From: Leucogyrophana mollusca
Taxonomy: Eukaryota; Basidiomycota; Agaricomycetes; Boletales
Assembly: GCA_021014945.1 (NCBI GenBank)
Contig: MU266557.1
Coordinates: 1-44,329, forward strand
DNA length: 44,329 nt
Direction of reading: 5' to 3'
The translations under genes were made by a program, and so were the position numbers. Position 1 is the stretch's first letter, and the number at the start of each line of letters is the position of its first letter. The notes under the pieces were generated by a model, which was given only the letters and a program-made list of their open reading frames with translations, was not told where the DNA came from and made no database searches. This document shows positions 1-11,999 of this stretch, one piece after another.

Positions 1-530
1 TAACTTCCGCTAGTTCGCGCGTGTGGTTTATTGCTGGCCCGTCATATACTTATTCGTAGTCCTACCTCAACGCACACCCTCAGCGTCGGGTCTGGAAGTC
101 CCCCAGGCTTCACGGTCATTAATGCCGTTCAGCAAATTAGTGCGTAGTATGTCTGGTAATCAATACGGTATACACTGCAGTTGTCTAGTTGTCTCGTGGG
201 GCGTCAGGTTGTGCGTATCCTGTCACTTACGGTGCGCGGACTCCCGAGACTTATGTGGTAAGGGAACTCATACCACATGCCAAGCGTGTCACTCATACTC
301 AAGGCCATTCCGCCTCCGACAATCTCCCTACTATCCGCGAACATAGGCGTCCATACGAGCACAAAGATTACATTCTCGACTGCTCCTACAACAAACCATA
401 CAGAGCACAGACATCTTAAATACCCAGACAGTCAAGCTCGCCACGAGCATGGCCCTGGGCTCAAGCGCGGACTGGGAATGAGGCTAGGTGAGAAACAGCC
501 CAGGACAAGCTGCCTGACCGTAAGGACGCT
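1..530 (-). other. Coding-like membrane-type fragment at left edge
   Basis: I do not recognise a gene here. On the minus strand, about 380 down to 232, there is an open stretch containing a hydrophobic run (VIFVLVW) and a Gly/Ser-rich run (VGGGMALSMS), ending at a good-looking splice donor (GTAAGTGAC) near 231. A preceding open stretch with an ATG near 451 is also hydrophobic (MLVASLTVWVF). Together they could be exons of a small membrane protein on the minus strand, but the frames join only through an assumed intron and the window edge cuts whatever follows. Treat as a possible partial gene only. Confidence 0.2.
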
Positions 531-538
531 CACCTCAA

Positions 539-1390
539 TCATATCTCGGGGGTGCCTTCCGCGTTCTCAGACTGGTCTTCGGCCAGGTTGTACTACCACG
601 CGAGGCGGCAAATAAGTCTGCCGCACAAACAATTTAGGGCACTCTCAAGTCACTCACAATAAGCTGTATTAAGAAACAGCGAAGATCAGTTCGCTGAAAA
701 AGAAAAACGCGAAGGAGCTAGGATGCTACGCACAAGGAGCTGTATTGTGGGCAGCGTCCGAAAGCTGTTTTTAGCACAAGACAATAGTAGGATATTTGAG
801 AAACCGACTCACTAGCGGTGCACCTGATGGTCACCATTGTTAGCGGGGTGGCAGAAACTAATAAAGGTGCTCAACTTACGCTTCTCGACGGTGGTGCCTT
901 CCGTATTCTCAGTCTCCTCCTTGGAAGGTTCGTACTACAGCGTGAGGGAGTAAATGAGTCTGCCGCACACAAAAAAACGCGAGGGAGATAGGATGTTACG
1001 CACACCGAACTGTGTTGTGGAAAGCATCGGAAACCTGTTTTAGCACGGGACGACACTCGGATATTTGAACAACCGACTGACTCTGAACGGCGCACCTGAG
1101 GGTCACCATCGTTAGCGGGGTAGCAGAGACTGAGAATGGTGCTCAACTCACGTTTCTCGGGGGTGGAGTCCACCTGTACGAGACACCGCGTTGAATCAGT
1201 CCAAAGCCAACAAAGGTAAGTGCATTACAAAATGACCGACCAAATCGACGGACTCGCCTGAAGCTCATCATCGTCAGTAATGCCAGAAATCAACAGCCAT
1301 GTCTAGCTCACGTTTTTCTTGCACAGACAAAGCCTGGACGCATGCAACAGCGACGGCAAGAGCCACAATTGAATTGAAAGCGAGCTGCAT
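539..1390 (-). CDS. Candidate secreted repeat precursor with Lys-Arg sites
   Basis: Unrecognised gene. The start at 1390 opens with a clear signal peptide (MQLAFNSIVALAVAVACVQA) followed by SVQEKR, and lies about 65 bases below a TATAAAAGG box. Likely coding blocks on the minus strand: 1390-1312, 1257-1229, 1173-1152, 1095-1082, 1034-1011, 934-880, 823-813, 764-741 and 592-539. Three blocks end in EKR split by an intron at the same codon position (VQEKR, TPEKR, TVEKR). The last two sets of blocks come from a DNA duplication (see repeat at 545-1160) and give related peptides: YEPSKEE...EGTTVEKR and YNLAEDQ...EGTPEI-stop. Lys-Arg is the cutting site of the Golgi protease Kex2, so a precursor processed into peptides is plausible. 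The exon around 1034-1004 and its duplicate could end 7 bases later at a better donor (GTGCGTA), which would break the frame, so the exact product is uncertain. Confidence 0.45.
545..1160. repeat. Tandem duplication of an exon-intron block
   Basis: The sequence from about 887 to 1160 repeats that from about 547 to 886 with many substitutions. Shared landmarks are GGTGCCTTCCG, AGTCTGCCGCACA, TAGGATG(C/T)TACGCACA, GGATATTTGA and GTTAGCGGGGT. The upstream unit carries about 70 extra bases inside an intron. The duplication copies three exons with their introns and explains the repeated peptides of the minus-strand gene at 539-1390. Confidence 0.8.
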
Positions 1391-1450
1391 TGTTGTAAGG
1401 TTGGGCGATGTCGATGTGAAGGAATGATGATTTAGCTGATGGTTTGGGCT

Positions 1451-1459
1451 CCTTTTATA
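1451..1459 (-). promoter_or_regulatory. TATA box of the secreted precursor gene
   Basis: TATAAAAGG on the minus strand, about 65 bases upstream of the signal-peptide ATG at 1390. Spacing and sequence fit a core promoter. Confidence 0.55.
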
Positions 1460-3255
1460 CGCTTTCTATTTCGCAGGACCCCGCGTATTGCTTGTGAGCA
1501 TATTTCTAAAATCGCTGATCTCGATTCCAGGCGGGTATGGTTCTTTCCAGCTCATATCGCCTTGGTGTATGGGTCTAGGGTCAGGGACGGGGAGTCTGAA
1601 TAAATTTCATGCGCACTTGACGAAAATCGAAGCTGACGGATGTGCCAAAATCCAGTGATTCTGGATTCGTGCTCACAAGCCATACGCGGGGGTCTTATCG
1701 TGATTCCAGGCTGCTTGATGGGCGTCGGCATATCGTTTCCGTGTCTTCTAGCTTTATTTCCTCTGCTCCTCCCGACCAGAACCCAGCCAAAACTGGCAGA
1801 AATCCTCCATCGAGGGAGGGACAGTGGAGATATGACGTGTATGGTTCTTTCGTCTTCGCCCTTGGTTACCTATTCGGCAGTTATCTCGGTGCTTCAGTCA
1901 GAGAAACGAACTCGACGTACTTGTACTTTGTTTCCTGTGCAACAAGAGAAGCAGACAATATATGAACGAACGGAACCAGCTGTAGCTCGAACATCCTGAT
2001 TTGACAGAGATCCACCTCTCACCGATGGCCCGGTTTTCCTTGACGCCGCTCGTAACAAGCTTCGACTTTCATCTCATCGAACGATCATCAGCCGAAGAAA
2101 GTAAGATTGGAAGGACAGTGTCACAATGTCGTGACGCCTCACTGAATGTACGGATGAATTTCAGCAGGTAATTGTCCCTTCAATCTCTGACGCGGGGCGA
2201 CAGCGATTACAAGGCAAGACCCCAATTGCCCATCAAACACTTGCCGGCATAACGCACCAGTATAATGGTCATAAGAGACTGGCATTTTTCGGCTGTGAAG
2301 CGGTCATCGAGAAAATGGTTGGTGATTGACAAGCGAAAGCATCGTCAGCGAAAATGGCGGACTAAGCGAGCCCTCTCGATTGGCATGGTCTCCACGATGT
2401 TGAATTGTCCGCTATAACAGGTCATAGGGAGATGTGTGACTGCGTGGCCATGGGCGGGTGTGGCTGTCGGGGTGGGGCTCGAGCGAGTGAACTCGTCCCA
2501 CTCGAGATGAGTTGGCTGTCCCGTTGACATACCAGTGACCTGATTTTTAGGCGTTACGGACGAATTGGACTTAGCAGTTGGTTATTGCCTCTGAATGCAA
2601 GGGAGTGATGCCTGCGTGAAGAAATCAATCTTCAGTTTTTTCTCGAGCTCTAGTTTTGTTTTCGAGGCTCAGCTGCACACCAGGGTTTGTCTTCCGTCTT
2701 CGATCCTGCATCTCGAGAAATGCGGCAATGTAGCCCCGTCAACAGATCAGGCGATATCCTGCTCAAGGTGACTGCAGACAGATGCCGACTCATGGGACTA
2801 CGGCGCACCCTCACACCATGTCACGAATCTGAGTGTCTGTTGAGAAGGAACAAGTGAACCTTGGCCTGCCTGCAGGAGATTACAAATCTGAGGACTCCGT
2901 CACGGTTGAGGAGTCGAGAACTCGGAAGGATCGAAACGCCCGGAATCCGGACTGCTGTAAGTTCGAGTCAGTACCTGTAACTTAGAGTCAGTACGGCCCC
3001 GCGATGTCTGACCATCGTGTGCACTCTGGTTTTCCAACCAAGGATGGCAGCCACCGCTTGCGCTTTTGTCTAATACTGGCACACATGGAAGCGGGATTCG
3101 TGTGGGTTGCTCTTTTAGTGCCAAAGGCACACATGCATGAGCCCCATCTGCAGGCTCCCACACTGTCCTCGTTTGTCCATTTATAACTGACATGTTTCAC
3201 GTCCAGACCTACTGACAGACATCTTGCCCACTGCCAGGTCTTGGACCACGCCGCT
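1460..3255. other. Intergenic stretch before the ABC transporter
   Basis: About 1.8 kb with no gene I can support. Short open frames exist (for example 1640-1999 plus strand) but lack splice context or recognisable motifs. Two weakly similar segments, around 1530-1580 and 1690-1880, both contain GATTCCAGGC and TATGGTTCTTTC in the same order, suggesting an old local duplication. The right end should contain the promoter of the ABC transporter; I see no convincing TATA box. Confidence 0.5.
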
Positions 3256-6200
3256 ATGGGCATCCACCTTTGCGAAGATAATGGTCCTTTCGACTTCTCG
3301 CGACCATGCATTCGATCATCTTGGGCCGCTCTCATCCCGGCAGCATTTGTTCTAGCTCTTTGCGTTTTCTCTGTCCCAGTCCCATCTCCGGCTTTTGCCA
3401 AACAAGTCACCAATTCCATTGGGGCACGGTTCAGGACTTTCCTGACGCTCCCTGAAGCCGAAGCCTTGGATGTCGACGTCAACGCAGTAACACCTGGAGT
3501 CAGTGTGCCCGTGATAAGCAGAAACTCTATCCCGCTTTGGCGCACGGTCATCTTTACCTTTGTCGGCCTATCGCAAACACTCGTCTGGCTGGTTGTCGGC
3601 GCCTTCAGCCTAGTCACGGACAGTTTTCACTTGTGGTCAGGGATATGTTCAGTTCTGGTTGCGTTCACCTGGTTGTATGCCACTTGCAAGCCCATATTCT
3701 ACGCACAACCCACGGCCCACTTCGATTTATTCAGCCTATATGTCGTTCACCTCATAGGTGGTGTACTACTACTCGGGGGCGTGATCTACGAGCATAAAAT
3801 ATTCGGAATCCCGTTGCCGCCCCCATTGAATCTGGCCGGCCTCATCGTTAATTTGGTGTCTGTGCTCGTCGTGCTGGCTACTGTCGTGGGGATGCCTTTG
3901 GCGCTTCCCAGTAGTCACGTCAAGAAAGATGATATTGTGAGTCACCTCGTCAGTTTTTCTCTGGGTTTGACTTACGCTCGCGTTACTACTAGGGCGTTAC
4001 CGTGGCGCCTGAAGACTATACCGCTTTGGGGGGATGGATTACGTTCTCCTGGGTGTACCCTCTCATCAAACGCGTACGCTCGACAAACTCCTCTGTTCAT
4101 GGTTTGTCTGATTTCGATATGTGACAGGGGACCTCGATAACCATGAATGAGGAAGATGTGTGGGAGCTCAGTCCGACTTTGCGATCTCGTCCCGTCTTTT
4201 CCAAGTTTAGCACCATCATGTGAATCATGTGTTCTCCCCCGCGGGCGAGACGTGAACTGACCGCCTTGCAGCCGTTCATCCCTCCTCCGGCGTCTGTGGC
4301 TCGCCAATTCATTGGATCTTATGTCAGTGGTTTCTTTGCGAGTTGATTGTCCTTTTCGTTAACGCCAACGTAGATTGGACTTTTCCCTCACAATCCTAAG
4401 CGTTACATTCAACTATGCGTCTCCGTTCTTCTTAAGGTAGCACTCTCACTCTGGGTTTCGCTGATTATGGTACTTGACGTAGCACTCCTCAACAGGCGCA
4501 TTCTCGAATCCATAGACAACCCAACTCCGGAAAGTCGTGCTCAGGCTTACATATATGCCTTCCTGGCATTCCTGTGCCAAATCTGCAAGGTAGGCACACG
4601 TTGTGTTCTTTCGGTCAGTATGATAATTGCCCTCTCCCTCCCTCGGTAGGCCCAGGCTGATGTGCAACACCTCTGGTGTGGCCGACGCGCCTCAACACGA
4701 ATGCGTTCGGAGCTCATGGCAGCAATCTATGACAAAGCCCTAAAACGTGCTGATTATTCTGGTATCATCGACAAAGACAAGGTTAAAGAGGCTTCGGATA
4801 AAAAAGCCGGTATCGATAGCTCGAAGAACCCGACAGCGGACGATCCGAAGGCTGGCGCAGACATAGGCAAGATTGTTAATTTGATGGCGGTGGATGCCAA
4901 TCGGGTGAGGCTGGGCTGCTCAACTCGTGTAGTTTGTCGTGATGATAACGATGATTGCAGATCTCGATGATGGTTTCGGGGGCATACTTCCTATACGGCG
5001 GTGAGCGCTTTTTTGTTTTCATTTATCTGGGTATACTGACACGTTTGTCATCACCTTTCAGCACCATTTGAGATCGTCATTGCCAGTATATTTCTGTACA
5101 AGTGCGTATTGGCACGGTATAGTGACAGTATCGCTGCTCACTGTTAAACATAGTCTCCTCGGCATATCAGCCTTTGCTGGGTTTGTCTTCCTTCTCGCTG
5201 GCTGGCCGCTCAACAGTTACATCACAAGACGCGGCGTTTATATTCAAAAGGGCGCCTCCGCTTCACGCGATAAGCGCATGGCAGTCCTCAACGAACTCAT
5301 CAGCTCCGTCAAGTTCATCAAATTCTTCGCGTGGGAGGACCGCTGGATCAAACGCGCGATGGATGCACGCGGGATTGAGATCGACTGGCTGGTGAAATGT
5401 ACTCCAGCTGCCTTTTAATTCTGTATTCGATTTCTAAGCCCATGTTGATTTGTTTTTCAGCTCGTATCAACTCCATCATGTTTTCGGCGCTCTGGACATC
5501 TGCACCGATCTTAGTATCATTTATCTCATTCTTCACGTACGTATATCAAGGCAAGGAGCTGACTGTTGCGATTGCGTTCACTGTGAGTTTTCCAAGCCAT
5601 GCTTGTAGCAATTGCTGTTGAAGCGCGTTTTGTCAGTCGATCGCTCTCTTCGATATGATTCGGCAGGTCAAAGCCTTGGTTCATGTATCCTTTTATTCAA
5701 CTGTTGTATCCCACAGACGACCGCTTAACGTCATCCCTTCCTTTATCGTTCAAGTTCTCCAGGTAGGACTTGAATACAGGCCGCATGCCCTCATCGTACT
5801 CAATCCAGCATGACGTTAGACCGGAGTAGCCATGAAACGTATTGAGACATACCTCAACGAGGATGAAGTAACGGCTCAGGTGTCGTCCTTGAAGAGAGCT
5901 CCTGCGCCCACAGACTCCAACGCGGCAGATCAGGGTCTCGCCATCGAAAACGGGACATTCAAATGGAATGAAGTCCTCGAAGAGAAGAAAACGAAAGACG
6001 GCAATGCCAAGGCCACAACCAACACGAGCGACGAGACTGCGGTTGATTTCGAATCTGTTACTGCTGTCTCCGAGGTTGAGGACCATCGTTTCGAGCTTCG
6101 GGACATTTCTGTGCGGTTCCCTGAGGGCGAGCTGAGCGTGATTACGGGCCCTACTGCAAGCGGGAAGACTGCATTGCTCGTGAGCACCTTGAAAATCCTT

Positions 6201-9200
6201 GATGTCAGGTTTTTACTGTTCCCTTAGATGGCGCTCCTCGGTGAAATGACTATCATGAGCGGGAAGCTTGTTATGTCCAAGAACACATCGAAAGTAGACG
6301 GAAACGGTCTGATGCATTCGATCTCGTACGCTGCTCAGTCTCCTTGGCTGCGACATCAGTCTATCAAGGACAATATTCTGTTTGGTTACCCGTATGACCA
6401 CGAGAGGTATAATGAGGTGGTCGAGTGTTGCGCCCTGAAACCGGATCTAAGTATCCTCGAAGACGGAGATAGCACCGAGATCGGAGCTAGGTCGCCTTTT
6501 GCGCAGCGTCTACGGAGGAATCCTACTGATTTCGTTGCTGTGTATTTCGCAGGGGAGTGAGTTTGTCTGGTGGCCAAAAGGCTCGGTACAGTACTCCCGC
6601 TCTTTCGGCGGTGGATGAAGCTAATTCTGCGTCTGTAGCGTAGCATTGGCTCGCGCAGTGTATGCTCGAACCAAATACCTCTTACTGGATGACCCACTCA
6701 GCGCAGTGGTAAGTGTACTTAACCTGATCGCTATTATATGGATCACATGGGGTGATGGCATCTAGGACAGCCACACAGCGCGCTTCCTGTACGAGAGACT
6801 TTTCTGCGGGCCGTTGTTGGCCAATCGTACTGTGGTATGTTATCTCGTAAATCTTGCACCTGCCCCACTCGATTTGGCTGTAGATTCTCGTTACACACCA
6901 TATCGAGCTGGTCCTGCCCGGCACACACTATCTCGTTCGCATGTTAGACGGACGTATCGATACTCAAGGCACTACTAAGGAACTGCGCCGGCAAGGTGTC
7001 CTGGACCACATTACCCGGGATTCGACTACTGAAGTAAAGGAGCAAGATGAGGTTGCTGTCGCCGAAGCGCCGAGTACATCGGAATCCTCCAACGTGGAGG
7101 CCCCGAAATCTGTGGAAGCCACGAAGAAGCCCAGGAAACTAATTAAAGACGAGTTCAGAGAAACGGGAAGCGTTAAGTTTGCCATCTACAAAGCTTACCT
7201 CGAAGCCTCGTATGTCCCAATTGTTGCAATAAAGTTGCGAGAGCTGACTCTCGCCCGCACTCGTGTAGCTCTTATTGGACATGGACTGCGCTCGCCTTGC
7301 TAGTAGCCATATCACAGGCAAGAGATGTACGGTTGTTTTGGAGAATTCAATTAACACTTTACAGGTGCTAGGTGTTACGGAGAAACTCTGGATTCGCGTA
7401 AGCAAATGTTCACCGCTATTGTAATAGGGCTTAATTCCTATTATTCGGTCAGACCTGGGGTCAAGCTTACGGTGGCGAGCCTACACCTACCCCATACGCC
7501 CCCACTTCTTCTGTGTGGAACGATCAGGAGACTCTCATCGACGCCTTCATGCCGTCGCAATATATCCCCTACTCAAATAGTGCCTACCCCACACTGACTT
7601 CAAGGTCCTTGTTGTCACTCCCCAGTGTGTACGAGCACCCTCTCTTCTATGTTGGTGTGTACGGTTCTATTGGTCTTGCGACCGCTCTCGTGAGTGTAGT
7701 TTCGACCATGATTCAATACACCGGTGCTCTGCGAGCTTCTCGTTCGATCTTCCAACGCCTTTTGATCGGGATGGTTCGGGCAACGATGCGCTGGCATGAC
7801 GTGACTCCGCAAGGCGCGTCCCTCATCTCCCGTTAAAGATGGCGCTAAATGTGTTTATTATCTTAGGCCGCATGCTCAACCGTTTTGGAAAGGTTGGTAC
7901 TTGTTTCATAGGTGCATCACAGTCCGTTCAATATAGCATCCCCGCCAGGACATTGAGGCAATCGACAATAATATAGCCTCTTCCCTTAGCAACGTCAATA
8001 CCTCGCTAGCCACTTTCGTGGCAGCAATTATCACGGTCGCGTACGTTTATATCCTTCTGCTTGATGTTAAACGCCAATCCCATTCATGTTCTCCAGTGTT
8101 TTTTTCCCACTTTTCCTTATTCCGGCTGCAGTGCTCGGATACTTCTACCGTTCAATGGCGATTGGGTATCTTACCACAGGGAGACATCTCCGTCGCATGG
8201 AATCCACCTCTCGATCTCCAATATTCTCTGGTTTTGGCGAGCTATTGGAAGGCATTGTCACAGTTCGAGCGTTCTCTGCAGAACGTCGATTTATGGACGA
8301 TTTACACCTTAAAATCGATGTTACGATCAAGGTTTGCTTGCTGGCCATTCTTGTAAACAGACCACACTGCTCACTCGGGTGTAGATGTGGTATAACTTTT
8401 GGATGACCAATCGCTGGCTGCTACTCAACTTCGACGCCCTCGGGGCCCTCGCTGTCCTGACCACGACGCTGTTCGCGCTCTCTGGCTATGTTGGAGCAGG
8501 CACTGCCGGTCTGTGTATCACAAGTGCGATGACGTTCACAAACAGCGTGTATTGGGCGTGTCGGTTCTGGACCACTCTTGAGCTCGATTTGAAGTATGTG
8601 CCCCAGCTTAACTATAATCTTAGTCCACGTCTGAGATATGTAATCGCCTTTAGCTCAGTCGAACGTGTGGTCGAGTATCTCAATCTTCCGCAAGAACCTC
8701 CTGCGGTCATAGAGTCCAGACGCCCACCTGCCTATTGGCCTTCCAACTCGAGCGGTACTAGCCTAATCAGCGTGGAGAACCTGGTCATCAAATATGCCCC
8801 TGAACTACCACCAGTTTTGCGTAACGTTTCGTTCCAGCTAAATGCGAAAGAGCGTATCGGGTTGCTTGGACGTACAGGTGATTTATTGATGTAGTTGTCC
8901 CCGTTCTTTTGACGAGTGCTGAGGTGTATCTGTCATTAGGAAGCGGTAAATCGACGTTGGCAATGGGCATTCTGCGATTTGTGAGTGTCGATTTCACCAC
9001 TCCCAGGGCTTTCATCATCCATGGCTTCATGCAGGTCGATCCAGAGAGCGGGCGTATTATGATCGATGGTATAGACATTTCCACCATCGGTATCTACGAC
9101 TTGAGATCGCGTTTGGTGGGTCTCGTCCCTTCTTTTTACTTCGAGTATTGATTCGGTTTTTCGCCCGTGTGCCAGACTTTCATACCTCAGGTATATACTA

Positions 9201-9986
9201 CCACCGCCATCTCTATCGTCACCTAATCATTTTGCAGGATGCGACCCTCTTCTCCGGTACGCTGCGTGACAATCTGGATCCCTTTGGTGCGTCATACATA
9301 TTTCCCGCCCCAGATTAGAGTGTCGCCTGAACGCGTATTTTCAGGCGAACACGAAGACAGCGAATGTCTTGAAGTTCTCTACCGCACCCAGATGATCAGT
9401 GAAAGCACCTATCAGTCCCAACGGGCGTCCCGCGCCGCATCCCCAACTACCTCTGATTCCCTTGCATCCGACTCCCCTGCTGCATCTACAACTGCTACCG
9501 ACCTTGATCCCAAAACCACAATCTCGCTAGATACCCAGGTTTCGGCCGGGGGAACTAACTTTTCACAGGGCCAACGACAGCTCATAGCTATGGCGCGTGC
9601 TTTGCTGAGGCGTAGTTCTATTATAATATTGGATGAAGCGACGAGTAGCATCGATTTCGATACGGATGCAAAGATCCAGGCTACGATAAGAGAGGAATTC
9701 GGGGAGAGCTTGCTGTTGACCGTCGCTCACCGGTTGAGGACCGTTATCGACTACGACAGGTTGATTGTCCTCGACAATGGAGAGGTATGTCGTCCCACAG
9801 GGTTGCAGTGCGAATGCTGATGCCATTGATGTGCAGGTGGCAGAGTTCGACACTCCATGGAATCTGATGCAGAAGGAGGACGGTATATTTAGGGTGATGT
9901 GTTTGAAGAGTGGGACGTTCGCCGAGCTCGAGGCTGTTGCGAAGGCAAAGGCAGAAGGAGATTTGGCCAAAGCGAGGTTGCATTAA
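3256..9986 (+). CDS. ABCC-type (MRP/YOR1-like) ABC transporter
   Basis: Full ABC exporter: ATP-driven efflux of drugs, conjugates or metabolites at the plasma or vacuolar membrane. I can splice 33 exons into one frame of 1656 codons: exon 1 3256-3936, then (examples) 4650-4904, 5154-5398, 5820-6179, 6228-6490, 6884-7209, 7453-7813, 8097-8331, 8385-8593, 8654-8877, 9345-9784 and last exon 9837-9986. NBD1 has Walker A GPTASGKT (about residue 722), LSGGQ at 824-828 and Walker B LLLDD (845-849) without the catalytic Glu, as usual in ABCC NBD1. NBD2 has GRTGSGKST (1396-1404), a Ser/Thr-rich insert, FSQGQ (1533-1537), ILDE (1555-1558) and the H-loop His 1589, so it is the active ATPase site. The start at 3256 is the first ATG of the opening frame. 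Two introns need GC donors (5663 and 7814). One exon is only 15 bases (9176-9190). Family certain; substrate unknown. Confidence 0.93.
5663..5716 (+). other. Intron with GC donor (GC-AG)
   Basis: Between exons 5637-5662 and 5717-5762 of the ABC transporter, the only splice that keeps the conserved reading ([16 protein letters not shown]) uses GCAGGT as donor and CACAG as acceptor. Using the nearby GTCAAA instead shifts the frame into a stop. Either a real GC-AG intron or a mutated donor. Confidence 0.6.
7814..7866 (+). other. Second GC-donor intron in the ABC transporter
   Basis: Exon 7453-7813 ends in DVTPQ-G and the next conserved block GRMLNRFGK begins at 7867. The frame is kept only with donor GCGCGT at 7814. 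The neighbouring GTCCCT gives a wrong frame. GCGCGT is a poor GC donor, so a mutated GT is as likely as a functional GC-AG intron. Confidence 0.5.
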
Positions 9987-10341
9987 GGGTCGCGGAACTT
10001 TCATGGCACAATGGTGACCCTGTGCCCTGTGCGTCGTTGAATCAGTACCAGAGGCGGCTGTCGTGGAAGCAGGTGTTGAGGCTGTACAAAATTAATTCCT
10101 CACCAGATCAGCAAGTGGTGGCAAGAAGCTCATCGGGTCAATCCTCCAAGCCTTTGCGGGCTTATCCAGACTACGTAACACAATGTATTCAAACAGACTT
10201 TCCTCGCCTCTCTGCAAAAGCAGTGGAAAGAAGACGAGGGACACAAGGAGATTTGTACATGCACAGACCGGGAACAAAGAGCCCCGGAGTTTGAACGAAC
10301 GATAATAGTTCGTCCGGAGTCTACAGATCCTTTGCAATAAA
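9987..10341. other. Gap between convergent genes
   Basis: About 355 bases between the stop of the ABC transporter (+) and the end of the small gene (-). It should hold both 3' ends. I see no further gene. Confidence 0.5.
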
Positions 10342-11250
10342 TTACCCAATAGTAATGTCCTAGAGGTTTGAATTGTGTGAAAATGAGTACTGCAAGTGCA
10401 CGTTGAGGACGACAAACCTGCTTGTACTGAAGTACTTGAATAGTGCAGTCATCATGATCCCCATCTTTTGAGTCCTCGGAGATGACCTAGCAGAAATCGA
10501 GGAAACCATAGGTTGAGAAATAAGTCCTCACGGCAGCTGCTGCTGTCATTTTCTGTCTACTCACCGTCGACTGGATAAAGCCCATGGGGTAATCTGGCTC
10601 CGGCTGTTTGGTGACCTAAAAAGCCGGGGGTGTGGGTGACATGCCGCCAACACTTACAACAGAAAACTCACAGAAAGGGGCCCGACCATCTTAGAGTCCT
10701 CGAACCAACCACTACCATTGTCGTGTCTGATGGTGACATAGACGATTGCAGCATGTTTGTAAGGACCGAAGGACCAGTACATGCGAGGTCCTTTGCTGAA
10801 GATAGAACGTTAACCGACTATGCACTCAGACTGCCAGTCCATGACGTGAAAATGAACACAAGAGCAGGGAACATCTGAGAAGTAGAATCCATCACGTTCG
10901 TTTTGGAGCCTCCGTCATGATACAGTGACCATGGAGACACAAGAGGCAGGATTCGACTCTGTACATGATAAAATGCTGACAGATGACAGGCCATAACTCA
11001 CCTGTAATCTGGAGGCATGTATCTCATGTGCTCCCTTGACCCCTGCCCTTGAAATATGGCAGACGCAATACGGTTGCCGTTAGTGTCTCTGACGTCGATA
11101 TAAGCTTGCTGTTTAAAACTAGCATTGACGATCTGAAAATTCGAGCTAGCGTTCCTAATCAATCGGTGTGGATGAGGCGGGACGACTTACACATGCAACA
11201 AAGCCCCTAGACCTCTCTGGCAGACAGATTTCAACCGGCTCGCCTGACAT
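10342..11250 (-). CDS. LecB-like small beta protein, divergent member 1
   Basis: Divergent member of the small family found repeatedly in this window. Minus-strand exons: 11250-11191, 11132-11002, 10795-10672, 10615-10565, 10486-10418 and 10359-10342, total 151 codons with stop. It has the family landmarks: RGFVAC before intron 1, IVNASFKQQ just after it, IFQGQGSR, YWSFGPY, KMVGPLS, PEPDYPMGF and the acidic loop SEDSKDGDHDDC. That loop matches the calcium loop pattern of LecB-type lectins (E, D+4, D+6, D+8, D+9) better than the recent copies do. It has one extra intron (206 bases, 11001-10796) absent from its relatives, and its last exon runs past the usual YK end into a short extra exon. Role inferred: possible Ca-dependent sugar binding; no signal peptide, so cytosolic or non-classically secreted. 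Confidence 0.65.
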
Positions 11251-11479
11251 GTTGCGTTGATTGTAGTTGGAGTTAGATGTTAACGATTTCTCTTTGGTAG
11301 GGTATGAGGGAGGCTAAGGGTGCTCGTTTTCACTATAAGAGCAATTGGAACGCGGCTAACCCCAGGCAGGATCTCACATAAAGGGGATAAATCCAACCCA
11401 ACCTGTACGATGTAAACGTTGTGTCCAATCGACGGGGAACTCGCATATCGCCATCATTCATACTGCCGAATAGTGTAGA

Positions 11480-11999
11480 GTCATTGATCGTTCTATTCCT
11501 CCATCAGAAAACCCAAGAGTTTACAGCTAACGGTCTGGATACGTTACGGGGGGACGTTGGACGTTGAATGCTTACGACGTCAAATATCTCCGACCAGATC
11601 CGACCTTCAGAATTAAACAGAGTCATGCCAATGGAGTAAGGTGACTGGCAGAATGGAGGGGAGATGCGACCCACGTTACTCGCATAGAACCTCCATACCT
11701 CGAAGTCGCGTATTGTGGTGTTGCTTGAAACGTCAAAGTTCAAACTCAGGGTTAAGCCGGATGACCTTTGGATTGAATCACTTATCGAAACAGGCTCCCG
11801 TGCGGGTTTGAAGTGTGTTCCGGCTGGGAGATGATCAAAACTACTCAACGACTCCGAGAGCTCTTTGACAAAAATCACCATCGAGTAGGACCGGATAGTC
11901 CCAAACTCGGAGGTCGAAGACTTTTAGCAGTTCGGCAATCGGGACTGGGAACTTGGTGATGAGTCCGACGGAGTAGGGGCAGCTCACTATCCAGACATC
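11480..11999 (-). other. Unrecognised coding-like exons (hypothetical)
   Basis: Minus strand, two overlapping open frames with protein-like composition. From 11999 the frame reads DVWIVSCPYSVGLITK...; from about 11935 a second frame reads through MVIFVKELSESLSSF to SEIFDV and stops at a strong donor (GTAAGC) near 11573. They could be exons of one gene separated by a short intron, or one exon with a frameshift. No family recognised. The C-terminal half is rich in alternating polar/hydrophobic residues, suggesting beta strands. It may belong with the remnant at 12281-12742 just upstream. Confidence 0.3.
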
